Source of the DNA: Lachnotalea sp041821265
GTDB taxonomy: Bacteria; Bacillota; Clostridia; Lachnospirales; Lachnospiraceae
Length of the DNA: 64,000 bases
Assembly: GCA_041821265.1 (NCBI GenBank)
Contig: JBGUEQ010000005.1
Location: 1-64,000 of the forward strand
Reading direction: 5' to 3'
Both the position numbers and the translations under genes were made by a program. Position 1 is the first letter of the stretch; the number at the start of each line of letters is the position of its first letter. The notes beneath the pieces were generated by a model, which worked only from the letters and a program-made list of their open reading frames with translations, was not told the origin of the DNA and did not search any database. Shown piece after piece: positions 37,820 to 46,697 of the stretch.

Positions 37820-38533
37820 TTATTCTCCTAATTCTAAAGCAATCTCCATCATTTTACCAAAACCAATCTGTCGCTCGTTTGCAGTTAATTCTTCACTCTT
37901 ATAAAGGTGATCTGAAATCGTAAGCATACATAGTGCCTTCTTTCCTGCCTGTGCTGCATTCATATAAAGTGCTGCTGCTTCCATTTCAACTGCCAATACT
38001 CCCATTTTACGCCATGCATCATTTGCAGTACTATCCTCATTATAAAAAACATCGGAAGACAATACATTACCAACCAATACTTTTGTACCTTGTTTGTTTG
38101 CAATTTGAACGGCCTGGTTCACCAATTCATAATCTGCAATCGAAGCAAATGTTCCAGGCAATTGATATTGATGCGCATAATTGGAATTGGTGCATGCTCC
38201 CATTGCAATCACAATATCCATTAACTGTATATTATCCTGAAATGCACCTGCAGAACCAATTCGTATAATATTATCCACTTCATAAAAATGGTATAATTCA
38301 TATGAATAAATACCAATCAATGGCATTCCCATTCCACCACCCATAACGGAAATCTTCTTCCCCTTGTAAGTCCCCGTATATCCAAACATATTTCGTACTG
38401 TATTGAATTGTACCACATTTTCCAGATACGTTTCTGCAATATATTTTGCCCTTAATGGGTCTCCTGGCATTAATACTGTTTTTGCAATTTCTCCTGTATT
38501 CGCTCCATTATGAGCCGTTGGTATATTCCCCAT
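37820..38533 (-). CDS. deoD: Purine-nucleoside phosphorylase, DeoD type
   Basis: 237 aa from ATG 38533 (MGNIPTAHNGANTGE), with GAGGAG upstream; the extra 15 codons to 38578 lack a ribosome site. Family blocks: VLMPGDPLRAKYIAE, GGGMGMPLIGIYSYEL, RIGSAGAF and SSDVFY near 160, then EMEAAALYMNA. It splits purine (deoxy)nucleosides with phosphate to base plus (deoxy)ribose-1-phosphate, the substrate of DeoB. Confidence 0.94.
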   Translation of the reverse strand: MGNIPTAHNGANTGEIAKTVLMPGDPLRAKYIAETYLENVVQFNTVRNMFGYTGTYKGKKISVMGGGMGMPLIGIYSYELYHFYEVDNIIRIGSAGAFQDNIQLMDIVIAMGACTNSNYAHQYQLPGTFASIADYELVNQAVQIANKQGTKVLVGNVLSSDVFYNEDSTANDAWRKMGVLAVEMEAAALYMNAAQAGKKALCMLTISDHLYKSEELTANERQIGFGKMMEIALELGE

Positions 38534-38604
38534 TCTTATATTCTCCTCTTCTCGGATTAATCTATGCATTCCTTCCACAGCTACATGATAATTATACTCT
38601 AGTC

Positions 38605-39318
38605 TTACAACTGATCAATTTTATTTTCAATCATTTCTTTTAATTTTCTGTTTTGTTCTTCATTTATAATTAATTTTCTTCCACTTTTTGATAAAATTTG
38701 GTGTTCGATAAATTTTGTAATTGCTCGGTTTATGGTGCGTACACTAAGCCCGGTGCTTCTGGCTAGATCATTACGTGTTAGCGAAATTTCTACAACACCA
38801 TTTACATTGCCTTGCTTATAAAGTCTTAGTAGCAAAAGTGAAAGTCTATCTTCTCCCTGGCAAAATAAGAAAAGCCTATCTTTTCTTGCCTGTTCTAATA
38901 GATAGACACCCATTGCTTTCGTCTGCATAAGCACCGCATGTATATCTCCAATCATCCACTTTTCAAACTGATCTCTGGAAATTTTCAAAAAAGTACAATT
39001 TGTAACTGTAATTAGGGTGGTCTTGTATTGTTCCAATTCCATTAAGAATTCCATAGCTCCAAACACTTCTATCGGATAAAACCAGGTGTAGTCATAAGCA
39101 AATTCAAAAGTTCTGTAATCAGTAGCTTTTACCATTCCTTTTACCAATATAAATACCGTATCAGCTGGATCATTTTCCTGAATAAGCACTTTACCTTTTC
39201 CAATCGTTACAATTTGAAATGCCTCTAATAACCAAAGCGGTGCATTCTCTAAGTAGCTTTCCAAATGCGCTTTTTCTTTTTCTTCCAATCCATCGATTAG
39301 TTTTATTACTTTGTCCAT
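38605..39318 (-). CDS. Crp/Fnr-family transcriptional regulator
   Basis: 237 aa. An N-terminal cyclic-nucleotide-binding-like beta-roll (about 25-140, with LIQENDPADTVFILVKGMVK) and a C-terminal winged helix (LTRNDLARSTGLSVRTINRAI). No Fnr-type cysteine cluster. It is encoded inside the nucleoside operon, 3 nt after a permease gene, so it probably controls nucleoside uptake and salvage. The effector is unknown; the roll lacks an obvious cAMP RxS phosphate-binding motif. Confidence 0.87.
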   Translation of the reverse strand: MDKVIKLIDGLEEKEKAHLESYLENAPLWLLEAFQIVTIGKGKVLIQENDPADTVFILVKGMVKATDYRTFEFAYDYTWFYPIEVFGAMEFLMELEQYKTTLITVTNCTFLKISRDQFEKWMIGDIHAVLMQTKAMGVYLLEQARKDRLFLFCQGEDRLSLLLLRLYKQGNVNGVVEISLTRNDLARSTGLSVRTINRAITKFIEHQILSKSGRKLIINEEQNRKLKEMIENKIDQL

Positions 39319-39321
39319 AAA

Positions 39322-40239
39322 CTATCTAGCACCTTTCTCATATGGTACTCCACTTGCTTTTGGTGCAACAGCATGTCCAACAAAGAAAATTAATATTATA
39401 ATCGTAAGTATGTAAGGTAGCATTGCAAGAATCGGTGATGGAATTGCGAAACTTCCGCCACCTAAGATAACGGTTAATGCTTGTGCACCTCCAAACAATA
39501 GACACGCCTTATACGCTCCATGAGGAGTCCATTTTCCAAAAATAACTGCTGCTATTGCAATAAATCCTTGCCCACTAATTGCTGTCGGTGTAAATTGCGA
39601 AATAATTGCCAAAGTCATAGCTGCACCACCAAATCCAGCAAATATTCCTGAAAGAATGACACAAACATAACGAACTAAATATACATTAATTCCCAACGTG
39701 TCCGCTGCTGCTGGATGCTCTCCAACTGCCTGAATATGGTATCCCCATTTTGTCTTATAAAGAATAAACCACATAAATATTGATAACACCAAAGCAATGA
39801 CTACAGTTGTATCAATATTTAGAATTCCCAAAATTCCTATTTTTGAATCACCAAATAATTTTGGAAGTTTATTAGTTACTGGTTTTGTCATAGTTGCACC
39901 CTCAAATAAAATTCGGCAAAAGAATAACGCAAGCCCTGGTCCAATTAAATTAAGTGCAATACCAGAAACTGTTTGATCCGCTCTGCAAGTTATGGATGCA
40001 AATGCATGTAAAAGTGCCAGTAATCCACCTGCCATACCGGCCATGATAAATCCTAGCCATGGGTTTCCAGAATAATATGCTACCGTTGCTCCTGTAAATG
40101 CTCCAATTGACATCATTCCTTCAATTCCAATATTAACGACTCCCGCTCTCTCAGAGATAACACTTCCCTGAGCCGCAAGTATCAACGGTGCTGAGTACAT
40201 CAAGGTAATTCCAATAAATAAAAAAATATTATTTAGCAT
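39322..40239 (-). CDS. nupQ: Nucleoside ABC transporter permease (NupQ-like)
   Basis: 305 aa from ATG 40239 (MLNNIFLF), with AGAGGTGG just upstream. A polytopic BPD-type permease of the branched-chain/ribose superfamily; ISERAGVVNIGIEGMM near residue 30 and the C-terminal FAIPSPILAMLPYILTIIIL are typical of NupQ/YufQ. It overlaps the NupP-like gene by 11 nt. With NupP, NupO and the BMP lipoprotein it imports nucleosides for the downstream salvage enzymes. Confidence 0.93.
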   Translation of the reverse strand: MLNNIFLFIGITLMYSAPLILAAQGSVISERAGVVNIGIEGMMSIGAFTGATVAYYSGNPWLGFIMAGMAGGLLALLHAFASITCRADQTVSGIALNLIGPGLALFFCRILFEGATMTKPVTNKLPKLFGDSKIGILGILNIDTTVVIALVLSIFMWFILYKTKWGYHIQAVGEHPAAADTLGINVYLVRYVCVILSGIFAGFGGAAMTLAIISQFTPTAISGQGFIAIAAVIFGKWTPHGAYKACLLFGGAQALTVILGGGSFAIPSPILAMLPYILTIIILIFFVGHAVAPKASGVPYEKGAR

Positions 40240-41356
40240 GTTTTCCACCTCTTTTTGCAAGTTTATCCACTAGTTGAGGAATAATATAGCTAAGAGCAAC
40301 AAAAAATACAATCACTCCAATAACAATATTAATAATCTCAGAAGGTGCTCCCACTTCATACTGCAAGGATTGTGAACCATACAGTAATCCTCCAAAAAGA
40401 AAGCCTGCAAAGATACAACCAACTGGGGACCCCATCGCAATAAACGCCACTGATAATCCATTAAATCCAGCATTTTCAAATCCTGCCAACGTTCCTATAC
40501 TATGAGGGGAACATCCTGTGATATAAAGTGCAGCACCAAGCCCGCAAAGTGCTCCTGAAATCAACATAGCCTGTGTTACATTTTTTCCAACATTAATACC
40601 TGCAAATTCTGCAGCATCTTTATTAAATCCCACAGAACGTAACTCATAACCTTTTCTTGTTCGAAATAGAAGAAACGATATCAACACTGCTGCAATTACC
40701 GCAATAATAAATCCAATATTTACATCCGTTTTCAAAAGAAAATCTCTCAAAAATGGATTTTCCTTTAAGAATGCAATACCTTCTTTTGTTTTTTTCCAAT
40801 TGCCAAAAATCATAGTGTAACTAGACGAATTGACTGTATAAGTACCTATTGTATCTGGCTTATGAAACCGCTTTAAGGAAGATATATAATTACCAAAATA
40901 AAGAGCTATCCAGTTCAGCATAATGCTGGTGATTACCTCATTGATTCCAAATTTTGCTTTTAAAACACCCACAAGTCCACCATAGATGGCACCTGCTGTA
41001 ACTCCTGCAATTAATACCAATGGAATTTGAATCACTGGTGGAAAATCACATAGAATTCCTACGACTGTTGCCGCTATGGTTCCCATAATAAACTGTCCTT
41101 CTGCACCAATATTAAAAAGTCCTGTCTTAAATGCAAATGCAACACCTAAACCAGTAAAGATAATGGGTGTGCTTTTTATAATTACATTAGAGATATGTTT
41201 CGGACTTGAAAAAATACCATTTAGCAACGCTCCTACAGAGCGAATTGGTGGAAATCCAGCTGCTGCCAGTATGATTGCAGCGACAATAAAACCCATGAAA
41301 ATGGCAATTAGAGTGAGTGAAATAGGTTTTTTAATTATTGTTCTAAATTGATCCAT
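40229..41356 (-). CDS. nupP: Nucleoside ABC transporter permease (NupP-like)
   Basis: 375-aa membrane permease with about ten hydrophobic segments. Diagnostic blocks: GLGVAFAFKTGLFNIGAEGQF near 70, KAKFGINEVITSIMLNWIA near 135, and FNKDAAEFAGINVGKN near 240. It overlaps the ATPase gene by 14 nt and the second permease by 11 nt, so the transporter genes are tightly coupled. Confidence 0.93.
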   Translation of the reverse strand: MDQFRTIIKKPISLTLIAIFMGFIVAAIILAAAGFPPIRSVGALLNGIFSSPKHISNVIIKSTPIIFTGLGVAFAFKTGLFNIGAEGQFIMGTIAATVVGILCDFPPVIQIPLVLIAGVTAGAIYGGLVGVLKAKFGINEVITSIMLNWIALYFGNYISSLKRFHKPDTIGTYTVNSSSYTMIFGNWKKTKEGIAFLKENPFLRDFLLKTDVNIGFIIAVIAAVLISFLLFRTRKGYELRSVGFNKDAAEFAGINVGKNVTQAMLISGALCGLGAALYITGCSPHSIGTLAGFENAGFNGLSVAFIAMGSPVGCIFAGFLFGGLLYGSQSLQYEVGAPSEIINIVIGVIVFFVALSYIIPQLVDKLAKRGGKHAK

Positions 41357-42884
41357 TTACTTTTCCTCCAGCCATTAATAATCCAATGGTACTCTCGTCC
41401 ACAGTTCCTTGTTTAAATGTATCCTGTATTTTCCCATCATAAATAACCGCAATTGTATCAGATAAGCTCATTACCTCATCTAGTTCGAAAGAAATAAGCA
41501 GGATTGCTCTTCCTTTATCTCTTTCACGAATCAATGTTTTATGTACATTTTCAATTGCTCCTACATCCAAACCTCTTGTAGGCTGTACCGCAATTAACAT
41601 AGTGGGTTCATTTTCAATTTCTCGTCCAATGATTACTTTTTGCTGATTACCACCTGATAACCCACCTACTAGTTGCTCTCCACAACCATCCGGACGTATG
41701 TCATAATTACTAATTAATTGTTTTGTATATTCTTTTATCTTCTTTCGATCAAGAATTCCTTTGGGGGAAAATTCAGGATCTCGATACTTTTCTAAAACTG
41801 CATTTTCATTTACCGTAAATTCTAAAACTAATCCTCTTTTTTGTCGATCTTCTGGAATTGTACAAATTCCACTATCAATTACTTGTCTTGGAGTTGTATT
41901 TTGAATTTCCACTCCATTCATCTGAATCATTCCACTGCTTACTTTTGTCAGGCAGTTGATTGCTTCCATTAATTCTTTTTGTCCATTTCCGTCAATACCT
42001 GCAATACCTAGAATTTCTCCTTTTCGTACTTGCAAATTTAAGCCCTTCACTGCATCTAATTTTCGTTCATTTTGTACAACTAGATTTTCAATTTTAAATA
42101 CTACCTCTTTAGGAGTAGCTGGCAGTTTAACAACTACCAGCTTTACTTCATGTCCAACCATCATAGTGGCTAATTGATTTTGTGTCACATTGTCTACAGC
42201 AACTGTATCAATATATTTTCCACGGCGAATAATCGTACACACATCCGAAGATGCTTTTATTTCCTTTAGTTTATGTGTAATAATTATAATTGTTTTTCCA
42301 TCATGAATCAAGTTTTGCATAATAGATAACAATTCCTCGATTTCTTGTGGAGTTAACACGGCAGTTGGCTCGTCCAGAATCAATATTTCAGCACCACGAT
42401 ACAATGCTTTTAATATTTCTACTCTTTGTTGCATTCCAACAGAAATATCGCTAATTTTCGAATCGGGATCTACTTCCAACCCATACTTTTCTACGATTTC
42501 CACAACACTGTTTCTGGCTCTTTTTATATCCACGACACCTAGTTTTGAGGTTTTTTCATTCCCTAATATAATATTCTGTGTTACCGTAAAGTTATCCACC
42601 AACATAAAATGTTGATGAACCATTCCGATTCCATGGTTAATTGCAATATTCGGATTTTTGATATTTACTTTTTCTCCATTGATATATATTTCACCTGTAT
42701 CTGCTTGGTATAAACCATAGAGAACATTCATCAAAGTCGTTTTTCCAGCACCATTTTCACCTAACAAAGAATGGATTGTACCCTTTTTTACATCCAGATT
42801 CACATCTGCCAATGCATAAAATGACCCAAAACTTTTGGTAATTCCATGCATTTGCACTGCATATTTTGAACTAACCTCTGCCAT
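41343..42884 (-). CDS. nupO: Nucleoside ABC transporter, duplicated ATP-binding protein (NupO-like)
   Basis: 513-aa protein with two ABC domains. First domain: SLLGENGAGKTTLMNVLYG, SVGMQQRVEILKAL, LILDEPTAVLTPQE. Second domain: a degenerate Walker A (IAGIDGNGQKEL) but a good signature LSGGNQQKVIIGREI. This asymmetric duplication is normal for nucleoside and ribose-type importers. It powers uptake through the two permeases immediately downstream. Confidence 0.94.
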   Translation of the reverse strand: MAEVSSKYAVQMHGITKSFGSFYALADVNLDVKKGTIHSLLGENGAGKTTLMNVLYGLYQADTGEIYINGEKVNIKNPNIAINHGIGMVHQHFMLVDNFTVTQNIILGNEKTSKLGVVDIKRARNSVVEIVEKYGLEVDPDSKISDISVGMQQRVEILKALYRGAEILILDEPTAVLTPQEIEELLSIMQNLIHDGKTIIIITHKLKEIKASSDVCTIIRRGKYIDTVAVDNVTQNQLATMMVGHEVKLVVVKLPATPKEVVFKIENLVVQNERKLDAVKGLNLQVRKGEILGIAGIDGNGQKELMEAINCLTKVSSGMIQMNGVEIQNTTPRQVIDSGICTIPEDRQKRGLVLEFTVNENAVLEKYRDPEFSPKGILDRKKIKEYTKQLISNYDIRPDGCGEQLVGGLSGGNQQKVIIGREIENEPTMLIAVQPTRGLDVGAIENVHKTLIRERDKGRAILLISFELDEVMSLSDTIAVIYDGKIQDTFKQGTVDESTIGLLMAGGKVNGSI

Positions 42885-42909
42885 GTTTTTTCTCCTTCTT
42901 AGTTGATAC

Positions 42910-44031
42910 TTATAAACCGCTTACAAATTGATCAAATGCAACTTCTGAATCAGGAGGTGTAATCTCTCCTGCAATAATCTTATCTGCAATAGCTAGTGTA
43001 TCTGTATAAACATCATCTGCTAAATTTGGATTTTCTTCTGGAATACCAACACACTCTTCTTTTAAACCAAATGTATATGTTTTTCCGCCGATTTCTTTCC
43101 CATCTATTGCTTCTTGTGATACATCACTTACTGCTTTTCCTACTAATTTAAGAGCAGATGTCAATACATTATCAGGAGCAAGATAAGCTTGATCTCTATC
43201 TACGCCAATTACCCATTTATCAGCTTCTTGTGCTGCTTCAATAACACCAGTTCCTGTGCCTCCTGCTGCATGATATATAACATCACATCCATCTGTATAC
43301 ATCTTAGCTGCAATTGCTTTTCCTTTTGCTGCATCGCTAAAGCTTTCTGCATATTGTACAGATACTGTAATTTCTTTACCTAATTCCTTTGCTGCATATT
43401 GAACGCCGGCCTCATAACCATATTGGAATTGATCCAGTAATCCACTTTGGATTCCACCAATAAATCCTACCTGGTCTGTGGTGGTGGTTCTTCCTGCAAT
43501 ATATCCTACCATAAAAGATGGTTCTTGTGCTCTAAACATTACACCTGTTACATTTTCTGGTGTTTCTTCATAAGAATTATCTACAATCGCATAAGAAATA
43601 TCAGGATTGGTTCCTGCCGCTTCCAAGATGGCATCCGCACAAGCATAGCCAATTCCCCACAATAGATTTGCTCCATTATCACCAAGATTATTTAAATTGG
43701 TTACAAAGTCGGAAGCTTGTTTTGATTCAATATATTTTACTTCTACTCCTGTGTCTTCACTTAATTTTTCCAAGCCTTCCCAAGCTGACTGATTGAAAGA
43801 CTGATCCTTAATTCCACCAGTATCTGTAATCATTGCTACAAAAAAGTCACTGCTTCCCTCTGCTGAAGTGTCAGTGCTCTCTGTTGATGAGGTGTCAGTG
43901 CTTTCTGTTGACGCAGTTTCACTGCTCTCCTTTGAAGTATCACTTCCTGTGGATGATGTTCCTCCACATGCTGTTAATGATAACGCCATAATTGTTGCTA
44001 AACCTAATGCAAATACTTTCTTTACTTTCAT
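42910..44031 (-). CDS. bmpA: BMP-family nucleoside-binding lipoprotein
   Basis: 373 aa. Lipoprotein signal with lipobox LTAC (Cys22), a low-complexity Ser/Thr/Glu linker to about residue 60, then a BMP/Med-like binding domain: MITDTGGIKDQSFNQSAWEGL, GYIAGRTTTTDQVGFIGG, DVIYHAAGGTGTGVIEAA, VIGVDRDQ. It captures nucleosides outside the cell. First gene of the transporter part, with AGGAGG before the ATG, 62 nt after yjjW. Confidence 0.94.
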   Translation of the reverse strand: MKVKKVFALGLATIMALSLTACGGTSSTGSDTSKESSETASTESTDTSSTESTDTSAEGSSDFFVAMITDTGGIKDQSFNQSAWEGLEKLSEDTGVEVKYIESKQASDFVTNLNNLGDNGANLLWGIGYACADAILEAAGTNPDISYAIVDNSYEETPENVTGVMFRAQEPSFMVGYIAGRTTTTDQVGFIGGIQSGLLDQFQYGYEAGVQYAAKELGKEITVSVQYAESFSDAAKGKAIAAKMYTDGCDVIYHAAGGTGTGVIEAAQEADKWVIGVDRDQAYLAPDNVLTSALKLVGKAVSDVSQEAIDGKEIGGKTYTFGLKEECVGIPEENPNLADDVYTDTLAIADKIIAGEITPPDSEVAFDQFVSGL

Positions 44032-44093
44032 AATCTTTTCCTCCTAAATAAATTGTAATTAATAGTGACAAATAATTTTTCTACTGTACAATA

Positions 44094-44996
44094 CTACACA
44101 ATAGTTATATGTAAGAAGCCTTGTTGATTGGCTATCTTTTTCCAGTGATTCATCTGTTCCATAGTTGGTGTATCTGCTTTCTTTAACGCTCCTTTTACCC
44201 CTTGATTTCGAAAACGAATTAACTTCAAGGTAAAATCATTCTTTTTTTCTGCAACTGTTTTGGCAACCTCACAGATGATACGTTCTACATCAACCATAGT
44301 CTCTTGACATACGATACGTACTTCTTCCAATTTATTATTCTCTGCCAAATATTTCAAATTTTTCTTAACAATTTCATTGCTTCCACCTGTTAGCCTACGA
44401 AATACATCTTCGTCCCAGGCTTTCACATCTAGCATAACTTTATCAGTAAATGCAAGAAGCTCTTTTTGCTCTGAAAAATCTATCGTTCCATTGCTATCGA
44501 TATAACAACTTAAGCCTACTTTATGCGCTCCCTCAAACAAGGAACAAAGAAACTTTGGATAGAGCATGCATTCTCCTCCTGAAACCGTGATACCACGGAT
44601 AAACGGGATATTCTGTTTCACTTGTTCTAGTACTTCTTCTACTGTCATATATTGAATCTTTGGAGAAGAGAAGTTTGGGCAAATCTGAATACAATGATCA
44701 CACTGTATACATTTTCCACTGTCCCATTCCACTATATCCTTCATACTTAGAGCACCCTTTGGACATTCTTTTACACAATATCCACACCCATTGCATATCT
44801 GCTGTGTTTCTGGATTATGGCAATAAGCACAGGCGATGTTGCATTTTTGTAAAAAGATTACTGTTCGATTTCCTATGCCGTCTACAACACTTAACGGAAT
44901 GATTTTATTTACAGGTGCTAGCATATTAACACGCATAATTTTACTTGCTTGCAAGGGTGAAATCACAGTGTTAGGGCAAAAAATTTTATTTTTCAA
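44094..44996 (-). CDS. yjjW: YjjW-family glycyl radical enzyme activase (radical SAM)
   Basis: 300 aa. Radical-SAM CxxxCxxC at Cys52, Cys56 and Cys59 (KCNIACAYCH), then two ferredoxin-like clusters (CNGCGYCVKECP, CIQCDHCIQICP) as in activases with an inserted Fe-S domain. GITVSGGECMLYP is the SAM-binding GGE block. It installs the glycyl radical on the enzyme encoded 1 nt upstream. The full frame opens at TTG 44996 with AAAGGTGAG upstream; a later ATG (residue 21 or 25) is also possible. Confidence 0.9.
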   Translation of the reverse strand: MKNKIFCPNTVISPLQASKIMRVNMLAPVNKIIPLSVVDGIGNRTVIFLQKCNIACAYCHNPETQQICNGCGYCVKECPKGALSMKDIVEWDSGKCIQCDHCIQICPNFSSPKIQYMTVEEVLEQVKQNIPFIRGITVSGGECMLYPKFLCSLFEGAHKVGLSCYIDSNGTIDFSEQKELLAFTDKVMLDVKAWDEDVFRRLTGGSNEIVKKNLKYLAENNKLEEVRIVCQETMVDVERIICEVAKTVAEKKNDFTLKLIRFRNQGVKGALKKADTPTMEQMNHWKKIANQQGFLHITIV

Positions 44997-44997
44997 C

Positions 44998-46488
44998 CTA
45001 GCTTCTCACCTTTCTTCTTTCCAAGTGGGCATTTTTATAATTGCCACTGCCTAACTGTACTGTATTTTGAAGAACAGTTTCCCCTTTATCCAATTTTTCT
45101 ATTTCACTTCGCTTTACCAGATATCCCGTAATACGTACCAAGTCACTGTCTGAAGCATAGAAACTGATATATTTATCTCCCAGAGCAAATGCTCCCTTTA
45201 CAATATCTAGAATAGCCTTGGGATTATTTCTTCCCGCTGTATCAAATGCAAATATATCCGCACAACCAGTTGGAAAAAATTTATGAAATCTTGCACTATG
45301 CTTCAAGTGATCATACATACTATCTGGTTCATCCCCTATTGGAATACGCACACCCGAGGTAATTCCATGGTCAGTATCAATTCCTACCTGCGCGTGCAGT
45401 AAAAAATGTCCCTTGGCAATTTCAGAATATAATGCATTTGATGCTTTTGCAAATTCTGAAATTACTGTCATGATGTCTTCTGCCAGATTGTCGGCTTCTT
45501 CGCTATGTCCATATATTTGTGTTTGATCTCCCATGAGCATATTCGTACATTCTGCTAATCCTACTACACCAAACATTGCCAAAAAGCGATCTCTTTCAAC
45601 CAACCCTTCTTTCACTAAGAAGGAAGATTCAAAAAAGTTAGATTCTTCAACTAAAAATCGAATTCGCTCATTCATATAATCCGCCATACAGCCTAAGGCT
45701 TCTGGCAGTAGTTTTTCTATGAATTCTTCTTTACTCTTTGCCTCTTTTGCCAGCCTTGGAAGAACAATTCTTGTCAAGGTATAGGAGCCTCCGCCAATCG
45801 GCAGAATATTATAGCAGCTGGAAATTCCATATCTGTCATAGGTATCTTTATGTGCTAAATCGTTACAGATGGCAGGATTTGCACAATATAAGGATGTATA
45901 CAATGCTAACTGAGCATAATCATCTGGAGTAACATCTGGATCATACTTTAAAGTCAGATTTGGCACTGCATTCTGCAGTTCCTTTTCCAATTGTAAAATC
46001 AACCGTCCTGCTCGTGTTTCTTCCGGTCCGAGGTTCGCATGGCAAAAACCATCGGTAATGGTGCGATCTAAATATACCAGGAAAAGTTTTAACTTTTTAA
46101 GTGCTTCTTTATCTGACACTCCCTCCAAAAAAGGTTCAATTAATTTATCAAGATCACCTAGAAATACTGGAAAGCTTGTTATTGAAGGAACATGTCGATA
46201 AATAATCATCAGAAACTGTAATAATTCGTCTAAATCCTTTGGTGGTTCTAGCTGTAAAAACTCACTTCCGTTTTTAACTGCTTTCTCATAATCTGGCATT
46301 ATATATCTTGGACGATATGGTGCCTGTCCTTCTCCCAAATCGCAAATAGCACCAATTTTCATATAGTACTTCGTATTGTCTGGTATCGTTAAAACGTTTA
46401 ATGTATTCTCTGCTTCCCTAGCTAATGAGACAAGTTTTTGTTCATAAGTCAATCCTTTTGATGTAACAATGTCTAATACCTGATTCAT
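44998..46488 (-). CDS. yjjI: YjjI-family glycyl radical enzyme
   Basis: 496 aa. The C-terminal LVRITGYLVKRSE carries the glycyl radical Gly455, and an internal SSCYNILPIGGG near 225 is a candidate thiyl-radical Cys. Shorter than pyruvate formate-lyase (about 750 aa) and of the YjjI type; I know of no firm reaction for this family. It is paired with its activase YjjW and followed by nucleoside genes; in E. coli yjjI-yjjW likewise adjoins deoCABD, so a role in anaerobic (deoxy)nucleoside or deoxyribose breakdown is plausible. A class III ribonucleotide reductase was considered but the length and blocks fit YjjI. AGGAG lies 9 nt before the ATG. Confidence 0.87.
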   Translation of the reverse strand: MNQVLDIVTSKGLTYEQKLVSLAREAENTLNVLTIPDNTKYYMKIGAICDLGEGQAPYRPRYIMPDYEKAVKNGSEFLQLEPPKDLDELLQFLMIIYRHVPSITSFPVFLGDLDKLIEPFLEGVSDKEALKKLKLFLVYLDRTITDGFCHANLGPEETRAGRLILQLEKELQNAVPNLTLKYDPDVTPDDYAQLALYTSLYCANPAICNDLAHKDTYDRYGISSCYNILPIGGGSYTLTRIVLPRLAKEAKSKEEFIEKLLPEALGCMADYMNERIRFLVEESNFFESSFLVKEGLVERDRFLAMFGVVGLAECTNMLMGDQTQIYGHSEEADNLAEDIMTVISEFAKASNALYSEIAKGHFLLHAQVGIDTDHGITSGVRIPIGDEPDSMYDHLKHSARFHKFFPTGCADIFAFDTAGRNNPKAILDIVKGAFALGDKYISFYASDSDLVRITGYLVKRSEIEKLDKGETVLQNTVQLGSGNYKNAHLERRKVRS

Positions 46489-46528
46489 AAAGTTCAGCTC
46501 CTTTCAAATCATAACCTTAAACTCTATT

Positions 46529-46580
46529 ATGACCTTTAAGTATGAATTATATTATATATTTCGTCATACAAAAAGGTCAT
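46529..46580. promoter_or_regulatory. Spaced inverted repeat in the yjjI promoter region
   Basis: ATGACCTTT (46529-46537) and AAAGGTCAT (46572-46580) are perfect inverted arms 34 bp apart, 40-90 nt upstream of yjjI. The spacing suits two dimers or a loop. The in-operon Crp/Fnr-like protein is one candidate binder, but the arms are not a canonical Crp or Fnr site. Confidence 0.4.
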
Positions 46581-46697
46581 ATGTCCTATTATGGATATTT
46601 TTTTTCGTTCAATTCTTCTATATTTAGAAGGTCTATTTTATGTATTATGAACACTAACAATCTTACTTAAGTTTTCTAATTCACTTCCACCTATACT

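Noticed and set aside
44998..46488. Class III anaerobic ribonucleotide reductase (NrdD) for the glycyl radical gene
   Set aside because: Too short, lacks the ATP-cone, and the blocks and linkage fit YjjI instead.
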